The notes beneath the pieces were generated by a model that saw only the letters and a list, made by a program, of their open reading frames with translations, did no database searches and had not been told where the DNA came from. Positions 1 to 10,594 of a DNA stretch of 64,000 nt are shown one piece after another. This stretch comes from Pegoplata infirma (lineage: Eukaryota; Arthropoda; Insecta; Diptera; Anthomyiidae), in NCBI GenBank assembly GCA_963921195.1, contig OY992540.1:172393896-172457895 (forward strand). Direction: 5' to 3'. The position numbers were made by a program, and so were the translations under genes. The stretch's first letter is position 1, and the number at the start of each line of letters is the position of its first letter.

Positions 1-181
1 AAAAGGATAGATTTACTAAAATACACAGGTTGAACACGCTTCAACAAAAAATATTGAGGATTTTTAAAATTCGGGATTTTGAAAAATGACTTAAAAAATT
101 TAAATAAATCTGTCGCACAAATTTATTTTCAAATAAAAATTCTAAAGTTTGACTGACTGAAATTTCCCAAATCCAATATAA

Positions 182-1040
182 ACAAGTAAGAAAATTATAG
201 TCGGTGAGAACAGATCATATAATACCCTATACCAGTAATTACCCTAAAATGGGTCCCAAGTCCAAAAATGTACCGATGTAATCTGTATTTTGTTAGATCT
301 TTAATTAGTGTAGAAATCACACACAAACCAAATTTGACCGAAATTGATTAATTTTTGTTGTTGTAGATGAATTTAACTGAATATCGTTCAAAATTTTGTC
401 CAAGCCCAAAAATTGTCTTGTTACACGACCGACAGCCATTATTAAACATGAATCAGATGATATTGTACGTCCAAATGTAGATATAAAATGGAGTAAAACT
501 GCATTTAGTGTTTTTTTATTTCATGATCCTGTTTCCTTTTTAAAGGACTTTAAAGTTTTAAAGAACTAAAGTTTTTATTTATTTCGGTTTGAGTCCATGT
601 TAATTATTTCTGAGAAATAACATTTTTTGTTTTATAATGAGAAAATCTAAAAAAAATTTATTGACAACTCAAGCTAAGTGGAGATGTCGACAGCTTTCGG
701 AAGAAGCCATCCTTCTTTCGTCAGCACTCTTCGACTGTCACTGTAGGTGTGTAAGATTAAAATCAGCTATTTAAACGTACATTTAAGGGGAAAAGAATGT
801 GAGAATCATATAACATTTCATTGCCCATATGTTATCGTTTAGCACGAACTTATTGTTAGTCAATATATTTTTAACTTTTTTTAACACACTTGTAATTTCT
901 TACACTTTAGTAGATTTTCTCAGAGTTGCAAAAAATGTCCGTTAGGTTTGAATTTTTATTTGATATTTCTAATTCTTAGAAATATTACTAAATTTTGGAT
1001 CAAATATTTCCAATTTTTGTAAATTTTGAGAGATTTATAT
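182..1040 (+). repeat. Dispersed fly repeat 'A', copy 1, left part
   Basis: It begins with ACAAGTAAGAAAATTATAGT, followed by the TATAATACCCTATACCAG block, and parallels the complete copy at 5951-6750. It is broken at 1040 by the hAT insertion 1041-9502 and resumes at 9503. Joining the two flanks regenerates the sequence around 6290-6320 (GATTTATRTGAATATC then GAGGGTGGTTTGTATG). The class is not known to me. There is no ORF. A stretch near 488-575 (GAGTAAAACTGCATTTA, then AAGGACTTTAAAG) is instead related to the arms of the palindrome at 16789-20182. Confidence 0.75.
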
Positions 1041-1054
1041 CAGACATGGGCGAT

Positions 1055-1345
1055 ACCAATTACATTTTTTTCAATTACAATTACATGTAATTAGTAATTG
1101 AGTTTTTTCAATTACAATTACATGTAATTAGTAATTGAATTTTTCAATTACATTTACATGTAATTAGTAATTGAGTTTTTTCAATTACTAATTACATGTA
1201 ATTGTAATTGAAAAAACTCAATTACTAATTACATGTAAATGTAATTGAAAAATTCAATTACTAATTACATGTAATTGTAATTGAAAAAACTCAATTACTA
1301 ATTACATGTAATCGTAATTAAAACGTTCAAATTACAGTGTTTTCC
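1055..1345. repeat. Left subterminal array of AATTACATGTAATT palindromes
   Basis: About six tandem modules combine ATTACATGTAAT with TAGTAATTGAGTTTTTTC. The orientation flips near 1200, so the array is itself an inverted repeat. It mirrors the array at 9240-9460 near the other end of the same element. Clustered subterminal motifs of this sort are typical of transposase-binding regions in hAT elements; that role is inferred. Confidence 0.85.
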
Positions 1346-1677
1346 ATTACATTCAAAAAAAAAATCTGACAACTGACAAAGTTTTATTTTTAACAAATTA
1401 ATAGTGACTGGCGAAATTCAACATCAGAAGCATTTTGGACAAGTTAAGTGATTGCGGTCGATTCTAAATATGATATTTAAAACTAGTGTAAAAAAATATA
1501 AGTCAAAAATATAACACAAAATTTGTGACATAAATATATAATTTGTGTGTATATTTATGGTGGCAGATTCTAAACTTGAAACTAAACTAAACTTTTCTTT
1601 TTCCTACTACGTTACCATGGCTTTTACTGGTGACATGTCACATGATTTAAAACTAACACCGAAATTATATAATATTT
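1346..1677. other. Non-coding hAT interior
   Basis: AT-rich interior of the large hAT element between its left array and the first nested element. No ORF and no recognisable motif. Confidence 0.5.
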
Positions 1678-3134
1678 CCCGAGTAAAAATAATCATATAT
1701 GACAATATATAACTTGATGCAAACATAATAAATCATATATGATTATACATCGCGTGAGATATTTTCTAAATTTTTTAAATGCAGTCATATGTAGTTATAT
1801 ATAATTTAATCATGATTCGGATTAAAAGGTGTACGGTTTATATATTTATATAAAATTATATGAGGGTCAATACAAAATTTGATTTTCTGTATAATTTAAC
1901 ATAAAATTATATGAGGAGTCGCAGAACAAAACGTACTTTTTCGCATTTTTTGACAAATTGATTTTTTGTCCTTTTTATATTATTTGGTTCGAAATCTATC
2001 AGAAAAAATGTTCATAGCGTGAATTATTTTTGTTTTTCATCAAGAAAATGGATTCCTTAAAAATTGGTGTGTAACAAAACGTACTTTTTTGTTTATTTTT
2101 TTTATCAAAACGTACTTTTTTCATTGTATTTCATATGCAAGACTTTTCATAATTTTATAATATGCCATTTTACTCTTATATTCCATATTCCATATATACA
2201 TATAAATGCCCACCAAGATTTTTTTAAGCATTCTTGCAGGCCAGTGAAGGATTTCCCCCTTATTCTTGTTATTGGTCTATTTACACCTCACAACCACAGT
2301 ATGGGGGTACATTAACTTTGCCAATGCGTGTGTAACGTATCTAAATATGGGCCAATGAGGCTCTTTTGTAGTTTTTAATAAATAAGAACATTATTAAAAC
2401 ACTCGATCAAAATAGTATCGGCTAAAAAAATACGCACATCAAAACGTCGTTTTTCAATTATTTTTAAACAAAACGTACTTTTTTCATTATTTTTTAACAA
2501 AACGTACTTTTTCCAAAGTAAAAGTGGTTTTATATTAAACATCCTTAATATATAATGTGGTGACTTATGGCAGTTTGATACATCTCTTGATAAGCAAAAA
2601 CTTGTTACCATATTCAGGTTCATGCAGTTTTTCAAAGGGGCGAAATAAATAAACCTCAATTTCCCAAAAAATTTCAATATGCGAAAAAGTACGTTTTGTT
2701 CTGCGGCTCCTCATATACAGGTTATTCTGTTCCATATAAAACTATATATGTCTCCAATTAACCAAAAATTTTCTAAGTTTTTTAGACAAAGTATAAGAAA
2801 CTTTTTAAAATGTTCCTAAACATTTCTTTGTTAGGGTTATTATATCACCTATCTGGTTCGAAGCGTACCCAAACATTTTTTTGTTTTAGAAAATTATATG
2901 TTTGGTGAATGTATCGTTGACCTGTGGTGTATCTCAACCCAAACCCAAAAACACCAGGATTTTATAAGTTTTTATGCAATTAGATCTAATTAGATCCAAC
3001 AATATATCATATTTTATACAATTTGATCTTTTTTAATGCAAAAAGATCCACCATTATTCGGATCAAATTGCGTATAAATATATATTGTGTTACATATCAT
3101 TATATATTGCATCATATAAAAATTTTTACTCGGG
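1678..3134. mobile_element. Inverted-repeat element with CCCGAGTAAAAAT ends
   Basis: CCCGAGTAAAAAT at 1678 is matched by its reverse complement ending at 3134. Beyond this the arms stay related (ATATATGACAATATATAA versus the region 3085-3120) and both are rich in CATATATGAT-like motifs. I could not find a convincing target duplication. A separate inverted-repeat element (1913-2712) lies inside. The short ORFs here are AT-rich noise. Confidence 0.55.
1913..2712. mobile_element. Nested ~800-bp inverted-repeat element with ACAAAACGTACTTTTT motif
   Basis: The terminal repeats read GAGGAGYCGCAGAACAAAAC, continuing into CGTACTTTTTCGCAT; the left one starts at 1913 and the right, inverted, ends at 2712. 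ATAT flanks both sides, but this is too simple to be decisive as a duplication. The motif ACAAAACGTACTTTTT recurs about six times within, again a subterminal-motif layout. No transposase ORF; probably a MITE. Confidence 0.6.
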
Positions 3135-3173
3135 TTATTTTAATAAAATAATTATATGTATTAATATTAATTA

Positions 3174-5479
3174 TACACCATTTCCAATTTTAATTCAGAA
3201 AATACAAATTATATTTCAAAAATTTCCAATTATATTTCAGAAATTTCCAATTATATTTCAAAAATTTCCAATTATATTTCAAAAATTTCCAATTATATTT
3301 CAGAAATTTCCATTTATATTTCAAAAATTTCCAATTATAATTCAAAAATTTCTTAATATAATTCAAAAATTTCCAATTATAATTCAAAAATTTCCATTTA
3401 TAATTCAAAAAATTCCAATTATATTTAAAAAATTTCCATTTATATTTCAGAAATTTCCATTTATATTTCAAAACTTTCCATTTAATTTCAGAAATTTCCA
3501 TTTATATTTCAGAATTTTCCATTTATATTTCAGAAATTTCCATTTATAATTCAGAAATTTCCAATTGTATTTCAGAAATTTCCATTTGTATTTCAAAATT
3601 TTCTAAATGCTTTTCAGAAAATTCCATTTGTATTTCAAAAATTTCCATTTATATTTCAAAATTTTCCAAATGCTTTTCAGAAAATTCCATTTATATTTCA
3701 AAAATTTCCAATTATATTTCAAAATTTTCCAATTGTATTTCAAACATTTCCATTTGTATTTCAAAATTTTCCAAATGCTTTTCAGAAAATTCCAATTGTA
3801 TTTCAAAAATTTCTATTTATATTTCAAAATTTTCCAAATGCTTTTCAGAAAATTCTATTTATATTTCAAAAATTTCCAATTATATTTCAAAATTTTCCAT
3901 TTATATTTAAGAAAATACAAATTGTATTTCAAAACCTTTCTTATTTTATTAAGGAAATTGTAAGTGTAGTTTTTATGATACAAATTTTATAGAAACTATC
4001 AGACTATCCGGAACCCTATACTCCATCAATAATTTTCAAAAGAAAGTGGTTAACATTTTTCTTATTTCTTGAAAAAAAATATTTAACGCAGCCGAATTTT
4101 TACAAGGTTATGCGTTGGATTGATAATAAAGAAATCTTTTTTTTTTTTTGGCAACTTTTGACATATTTTTGAACCTCTCAAGTCCCGATAAAACCTATAA
4201 GCCGAGACACCCCAACCTTATAATTGTCTCTTTTATAGTATATACATTAGGGTGATCAATTATTCCACTTTTTTCAAAACCCGGTTTTCGAATAGTTCGA
4301 AAATCAGCATTTTTAAAAAAACCGGTTTCGGTTTTTTAAATTGACAAAAAACCGGTCTAACCGGTTTTCAAATAGTTAAGATTTTAAAAAACCAACCGTT
4401 GCAATCCACAAAAAAACCGGTTTGAACCGGTTTTGAAAAACCGGTCTAATCACCCTAATTATTAATTTTGACTTGCATATTTCAGTTTAAAAATTTCGTA
4501 CAGACCTATAGCAAAACCATTATTGCAATTAATAGAGCTATGATTCTTAGTACGATTATTTTTAAAAATTTCACTAAATGTCTCGAAAGGAACACAAATA
4601 AAGGGTTTTCTTAATGCTTATCGGTTTTGTTGTATTTTTTCAAATTTCTCATTATCCTCCACAAAGGCAGACTAAGATTTTCTGCAAGTTTTGATAATTT
4701 ATCATGAATTATAATGAACTTATAATAACTACAAAGTGTAGGGAACTACACTTACAATTTTTTAAATTTATTTAGAAAGTTTTTGAAATACAATTTGTAT
4801 TTTCTTAAATATAAATGGAAAATTCTGAAATATAAATGGAAACTTTTGAATTACAATTGGAATTTTCTGAAAAGCAATTGGAAAATTTTGAAATACAAAT
4901 GGAAATTTTTGAAATACAAATGGAATTTTCTGAAAAGCATTTGGAAAATTTTGAAATACAAATGGAAATTTTTGAAATACAATTGGAAAATTTTGAAATA
5001 TAATTGGAAATTTTTGAAATATAAATGGAATTTTCTGAATAGCATTTGGAAAATTTTGAAATACAAATACAAATTTTTGAAATACAAATGGAATTTTCTG
5101 AAAAGCGTTTAGAAAATTTTGAAATACAAATGGAAATTTCTGAAATACAATTGGAAATTTCTGAATTATAAATGGAAATTTCTGAAATATAAATGGAAAA
5201 TTCTGAAATATAAATGGATATTTCTGAAATATAAATGGAAAGTTTTGAAATATAAATGGAATTTTTTGAATTATAAATGGAAATTTTTTAATTATAATTG
5301 GAAATTTTTGAATTATAATTGGAAATTTTTGAAATATAAATGGAAATTTCTGAAATATAATTGGAAATTTTTGAAATATAATTGGAAATTTTTGAAATAT
5401 AATTGGAAATTTCTGAAATATAATTGGAAATTTTTGAAATATAATTTGTATTTTCTGAATTAAAATTGAAAATGGTGTA
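3174..5479. mobile_element. Foldback-like element with tandem-repeat inverted arms
   Basis: Two long inverted arms (about 3174-3972 and 4744-5479) are each built from ~35 tandem copies of a ~21-bp unit resembling AATTTCCAATTATATTTCAAA. The outer ends match (TACACCATTT... versus ...AAATGGTGTA), and the inner ends match through AATTGTAAGTGTAGTT. This architecture (long terminal inverted repeats made of short direct repeats around a unique loop) is that of Drosophila FB elements; family membership is inferred. The loop (about 3973-4743) contains a MITE at 4248-4457. The apparent proteins of 100-150 aa in the arms (repeats of FPIIFQK or KWKFLKY) are translations of the satellite-like unit, not genes. 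Confidence 0.75.
4248..4457. mobile_element. Small MITE with TAGGGTGATC ends and AACCGGTTTT motifs
   Basis: TAGGGTGATCAATTA at 4248 and its inverted counterpart TAATCACCCTA ending at 4457 bound 210 bp that contain five or more AACCGGTTTT motifs. The terminus resembles the TAGRGTG ends of the palindromic hAT elements in this window, and the left flank again ends in CAT. The flanking 8-mers (ATATACAT / ATTATTAA) do not match, so the duplication has decayed or the ends were rearranged. Confidence 0.6.
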
Positions 5480-5897
5480 GTGCATTCACATTGGCATCGA
5501 AAGCCCGTTTAACGAGGTTTCGCCTCAAACCTCATTTGAAAGTACGTATTTTCCCATACAAATTGAAAACTTTTTGTTATGAGTTTTCAACGAAAGTACG
5601 TTCGAAAGCTCTTAAATTTCATAAAGAAAATAAATTATAGAAAGTGTCAAAAATAAAAAATAAAAATATTTAAATATTTTCATAAAAAATAGCATTAAAT
5701 CAAAAGATTTAAATAAATTATTGTAAATTAGTGCGAAAATTAATTAATTGTGTTCGATTAATGTCGGTATGTTCGCAAATTTTATTCGGTAATTTTCGAA
5801 AACGTGATAACCGTCAAAAATTTCGGGTGTGAACGGTTATGTTTTCAAAATGAAAGTACGTACTTTCAACGAGGTTTCGAGCCGAGTGTGAATGTAC
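5480..5897. mobile_element. TA-flanked MITE abutting the foldback element
   Basis: The imperfect terminal inverted repeats read GTGCATTCACATTGGCATCG at the left and, inverted, GTACATTCACACTCGGCTCG at the right. Each is flanked by TA (5478-5479 and 5898-5899). Interior motifs GAAAGTACGTACTTTC and GAGGTTTCG occur near both ends. About 420 bp, no ORF; a Tc1/mariner-type TA target is suggested. Its left TA is also the last dinucleotide of the foldback element, so one inserted at the edge of the other. Confidence 0.65.
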
Positions 5898-5950
5898 TAT
5901 TAAATAATTTTAATAAAATATAATAAATAAGTGATACCAACTACATACAA

Positions 5951-6750
5951 AAACAAGTAAGAAAATTATAGTCGGTCAAGACCGACCATATAATACCCTA
6001 CACCAGTGTTTTCCGGAAAATGTGTCCCAAGTCCAAACATGGACCGATTTGGTTTATCTTAAGTCAAATCTTTAATAAGTGTAGAAAACACTCACAAACC
6101 AAATCTGAGTGAAATAGTCTTCTATTTGTTTTTAAATTAACCGATTTAAGTGAATAGCGGGCGAAATTTTCATATGGGACCTAAGTCCAAAAATGGTGTG
6201 ATTATAATCAAATTTTGATTGGGTAATTAAAGTACGTGTTAAAAATAAACAAAATTTTAATAAATCATTTCCTATTTTCATGAAATTTTAGCGATTTATG
6301 TGAATATCGGGAGGGTGGTTTGTATGGGGGCTACAAGAAGAACTGGTCCGATTGCTTTAAAATGTGGAATGGTGATTTGTGAATACAAAACACGTTTACC
6401 TGCCAAATTTCGAAAGGATACCTATTGTTATTGTTAGAGTCATTTGACTCATATTTTAAGGGGACGTTTGTATGGGGGCTATGTCAAAACATGGACCGAT
6501 TTTTGAAAATTTCAATAGCGTCCGTCGTTGTGTCAAAAGAAGCTTAAGTCTCAAATTTCAGATAAATCGGTTAAAAATTGCGACCTGTATCGTGCTGTGC
6601 GTTTACATGGACGGACATCGCTAAATCGACTCAAAAAGTTATTCTGAGTCAATCTTGAAGGTGGGTCTAGGACCAATATTTCGGAAAGTTACAAACATCA
6701 GCAGAAACTCATTATACCCTGTACCACAGAGTGGTGTAGGGTATAAAAAT
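5951..6750 (+). repeat. Dispersed fly repeat 'A', copy 2 (complete)
   Basis: Full-length reference for this family in the window. It runs from ACAAGTAAGAAAATTATAGT through TATAATACCCTACACCAGTG, CAAGTCCAAAAATGG and GGACGGACATCGCTAAATCG. It ends in the hairpin-capable CTGTACCACAGAGTGGTGTAG and GGGTATAAAAA. Related copies are at 182/9503 (split), 22729-22862 (minus, partial) and 44826-45350 (minus). I recognise the style as a common dipteran dispersed repeat but cannot name its class. No coding capacity. Confidence 0.75.
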
Positions 6751-7136
6751 AGTGTTGCCAAAATTGTAATGGTAAGTAGTGATATCGTTTTTTTACAAGT
6801 AGTTACAGCAAGGGGTACTAATAGAAAATAATATATTAATATAATAAATAAATTCGAAAGAATTTTGTAATTTGGTGTTTTTTCGACTAAATTTAGCGTT
6901 TTTTATTTGCATCTAGCGGTCAAAAAATTATTTTATTTGTTAGCAGGAAATCTAACGACTTTATATTATCTTAAAAATAATTAATATTTCGCAGGTACAG
7001 TGAAATCAGAAAATACACACGCATTTGTTGGATTTTTTTTAAAGCATGCCAGCAGCAAGCAAAATCCTACCTGCATAAGTGATCCCTTGCATAATTTAAC
7101 ATATAACAAAAAGGAAACAGCTACAAAGTCATAAAG

Positions 7137-7545
7137 ACATAAAAAATCGGGATTTCCAAAAGGAATTTAAAAGACACTATTATTTTTTTACAACGCAAAA
7201 TATGTGAAGACATTGCATTGAAATTCAATGGAGTGGCTGTACATCGCAATAAATATTTGAAAAATTGAAAATTTTGGCACGAAAAGGTCTACATTTTATA
7301 GGATCTTCTTTTATATGTGTGGTCATAAAAATCAAGTTGGGTTAAAAATATCGGGATTTCCAAAAAGACATTAGTATTTAATTTTTTTGCAACGCGAAAT
7401 ATGTAAAGAAACTACCTTTTAAAGACATTGCATTATCATTTAATGGAGCGGCTGCATATCGCAATAAATATTTCCGAAAGTGAAATTATTATTACAGAAA
7501 AGGTCTAATTTTTTTTATTATCTGCTTTTATATGTGCCATAAAAC
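7137..7545 (+). repeat. Two-copy tandem duplication (~205-bp unit)
   Basis: ATCGGGATTTCCAAAA, then GACATTGCATT, ATGGAGYGGCTG, ATCGCAATAAATATTT and AAAAGGTCTA occur in the same order twice, starting near 7146 and 7349. The copies are diverged. No ORF spans them. Confidence 0.7.
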
Positions 7546-9180
7546 AGATCCTAAAAAATGTTGACCTTTGTTTTGATAAAATTTTCCCTTTTGCAAATAT
7601 TTATTACCTGAATTATTTTATCTTTTAAAGCAAATTTGTGGTTTTCAGCCAAATTTATATTCTTTCAAAGATTTTTTGTTGTGCTTGATAAATAACACTG
7701 GTTTACAAAATAAAAAAAAATTTCTGCGCACGAAACGTGACTATATTTTTTTTATATATTACAGACTACTAACTCAAAAAAAATATCAAAAATTTTTTTT
7801 CACGGATTCAGTAATATTAAAAATTTGCTTTGCGTTTCTTTAAATTTTTCGACTATTTTCGTTATACCTCGCGTTGTTTACATCCGATCTACTCGCGATA
7901 AAATCCATGTTAAAGAGAATCATGCAACAAATCATATAAACATCATTTTCCAATCAAATGATAAGATTACGTTTAATTAGCATACATAATATGTCATATT
8001 ATAACAAAAATACGTTATTTGAGCAATTAAATCAAAATTTGGATGGTCGACAAAAATAGAAATCGTAACAAATAAATTTTATTATGATTTCTCTTCAGAG
8101 ACCAAATATAACAGTTGTTTGTGACTTTTTGTTTAAAAAAAAAATATTCTAATGTATTAACACCTGATGTATTTACACTTTTTTTGGGACGCTAAAAAAC
8201 GACAACATTATTTTTTTTTAATCTGTGAAAATATGTTACAGATGGACGGACATATCATTGACAATATGTTGGTTTAGCTTTGAAAAATACTTAGGTAAAA
8301 TTATATTAAAATTCACAGGAAAAAAAAAATTTTTGATAAAATAATTTTTTCTTTCTTAATTGTAAAAAAACGGTTAATAATGTAAAAAAATCATAATAAA
8401 TAACTACTTATAATATTTTTAAAGACAAAAAAAACATACAACTATTCTTTTTCATGGTATTCGGATGCATAATAATAAAAATTAATTTGATTCATGTTTC
8501 AGTTGAAAATGAATACTTTAAACTTTATTTCAAAACTAAAAATTTAATGAATAAATTCATTGTATAAAAGATCTGGGTTTATTTAAACCCTATCAGTTTT
8601 AGATTTTTTGTCTATTTCAGTTATGAATTCAAATTTAGTTAAACGATTTTTTACCTAAATATTTGTTAAATTTAATTTGTTTAACTAAAATGTTTGCATT
8701 CCAATTAATGTGGTGATTATTACTCGCATTGTACGGTCTATTTTGTGTATTTCTTTTGTGTCGTCTGTAGTCATTGTTAAGTTTTTTTAAAGACTACCAC
8801 AAAAACTCTCGTTATCTTCGTTTGACTTGGAGTTTTTGCTTCCAGTTTGTTGCGAATGACTACAGTATTGTGTGTTAACTGCTGGCTTTTTTCAAAAACT
8901 ATCAACTGAGGAGTTTAACAATTTCAGTGGTAGTTTAGTTATTTTAACTCCGTTTTGAACTGCTGTCAAATGGCACCCACAATTCTGTTTACAACTTGAG
9001 GCCAGCGCCACCTGCAGGGTCGAAAAAAAAATCAAATCTTTAAAACCTTGATCAGCATCTAATATGTATGTCTTATGTTGGTAGCTCTTATGATTCCAGA
9101 GATCATGCGTTACAAACAATTGCACTAACGATTTTATGCATAAAGATTTTTGAATAAATATGTATGTGTAATTGACAATA
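7546..9180. other. Non-coding interior of the large hAT element
   Basis: About 1.6 kb of AT-rich sequence with homopolymer runs. The longest open frame (minus strand, 8892-9125, 77 aa) resembles nothing I know and has no domain motif. I see no further element ends. Confidence 0.5.
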
Positions 9181-9495
9181 TTAGTAATTAACTACTAAAT
9201 GTAATTATAAACATGTTTCTTACAATTACATTAAAATCAATTACATTTTTCAATTAGATGTAATTAGTAATTGAGTTTTTTCAATTACAATTACATGTAA
9301 TTTGTAATTGAGTTTTTTCAATTACAATTACATGTAATTTGTAATTGAGTTTTTTCAATTACAATTACATGTAATTTGTAATTGAGTTTTTTCAATTACA
9401 ATTCATGTAATTAGTAATTGAAAATTTTCAATTACTAATTACATGTAATTGTAATTGAAACTGTAATCAATTACACAATGTAATCATTAACCCCC
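9181..9495. repeat. Right subterminal array of AATTACATGTAATT palindromes
   Basis: Five near-identical modules of AATTACATGTAATTTGTAAT joined by TGAGTTTTTTC, then an orientation flip near 9420. This is the counterpart of the array at 1055-1345 and confirms that both belong to the ends of one element. Confidence 0.85.
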
Positions 9496-9502
9496 ATGTC
9501 TG

Positions 9503-9945
9503 ATTTATATGAATATCATGAGGGTGGTTTGTATGATTTGTGAATATAAAATATGTTTACCTGCCAAGTTTCGAAAGTATATTTATTATCTAATATACCG
9601 GGTATTACAGTCATTTGAGCCAAATTATGAAGAGACGTTTGTTGTGGGGCTAGGGGTAAGCATGGACCGATTTTTTCCAATTTCTATAGGCTTCGTCTTT
9701 GGGCCAAAGTAAGCTTAAGTTTTAAATTCATATAAATCGATTGATAATTGCGACTTGCATTGTGCTCACAACGATGATGGACAGACGTACGGACGGACAT
9801 CGGTAAATCGTCTCAGAAAGTCGATCTGGTCTGAGTCGATCTGTTTGCTTGAAGGCAGGTCTAGAACCAATCTTTCGGATAGTTACAAACATCAGCACAA
9901 ACTCAATATACCTTGTACCACAGAGAAAGTTACATTCGACTTGGT
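9503..9945 (+). repeat. Dispersed fly repeat 'A', copy 1, right part
   Basis: Continuation of the copy that stops at 1040: GAGGGTGGTTTGTATG, TTTACCTGCCAAGTTTCGAAAG, GGACGGACATCGGTAAATCG and ACCTTGTACCACAGAG align with 6300-6740. The short ORFs read through it are not genes. It is followed by a GGTTAGGTTAGGTT tract near 9976-9990. Confidence 0.7.
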
Positions 9946-10594
9946 CGAATCCATCCTCATCCAACCTCACTTCAGGTTAGGTTAGGTTGAAAGTGTATGC
10001 TGACGTTTTACGTGGTGACGTTTTACGTGAGGTCCGTTATGATACCACGAGACCGTAATAGGTTCCCCTACTAGTCCCTGCCATTAAACCAATTTTAGCT
10101 TCTTATGAAACTTCTAAGATATTAAATTTTATATTCGACAAACAAGGGCAACCTTGTTTGTCGGATGTCCAAATTTACCATGCATGAATTTCAATGACTT
10201 TAATTGATTCAAGACAGAAAGTTGGATTTCAAATGAAATATTGAGAAATATGTATATTAGACCGGCCCTTCGTTGTGTGGGCGATTTTAAAGTTGCTCCG
10301 AATCCCGCTCCCCAGGTCTTATTTCGTGAGGTTACCGGAAAAACTAATCCAGAAAAAATTTCAGCTCATTTGGATAATTTTTGAGCTATCCCAAGCCCAT
10401 CAAAGTTTTGTAAAACAATTCCAAGGGGAAATATGACTTTTTATAGATTTTCTTAATTTTGTCGATATTTTGAGACGAAAATAAATTTTGTATAGATTTT
10501 CTTAATTTTGTCGATATATGACTGGTTCCATTTAAAATAGCATAGGCAATCAGCCGATGATGGTTCAATTTATCCAAAAACTAACATATCCATT
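9946..10594. other. Intergenic; relics of repeats
   Basis: Contains GTCCGTTATGATACCACGAGACCG (10022-10045), a diverged counterpart of 20208-20235. Around 10420-10470 CAAGGGGAAATATGACTTTT is similar to the arm of the palindromes at 23408-25474 and 58292-60378. This suggests the remains of another such element later split by the palindrome at 10595. No ORF or RNA gene recognised. Confidence 0.45.

Larger units (their letters stand above)
1041..9502. mobile_element. Large composite hAT-type DNA transposon with nested insertions
   Basis: The ends are CAGACATGGG at 1041-1050 and CCCATGTCTG at 9493-9502, a perfect 10-bp inverted terminal repeat. Both are flanked by the identical 8-mer ATTTATAT (1033-1040 and 9503-9510), which is the hAT-type duplication length and fits nTnnnnAn. 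Just inside each end is an array of palindromic ATTACATGTAAT motifs. The insertion splits a repeat whose uninterrupted copy lies at 5951-6750, so the empty site can be recognised independently. No transposase ORF remains, so it is non-autonomous or decayed. Most of its 8.46 kb is later insertions (1678-3134, 3174-5479, 5480-5897, 5951-6750). Seen: ends, duplication, empty site. Inferred: hAT membership. Confidence 0.8.

Noticed and set aside
3085..5485. Several ORFs of 65-154 aa on both strands with FPIIFQK or KWKFLKY heptad repeats
   Set aside because: They are translations of the 21-bp tandem unit of the foldback arms, open in several frames at once. No start context, no non-repeat domain.
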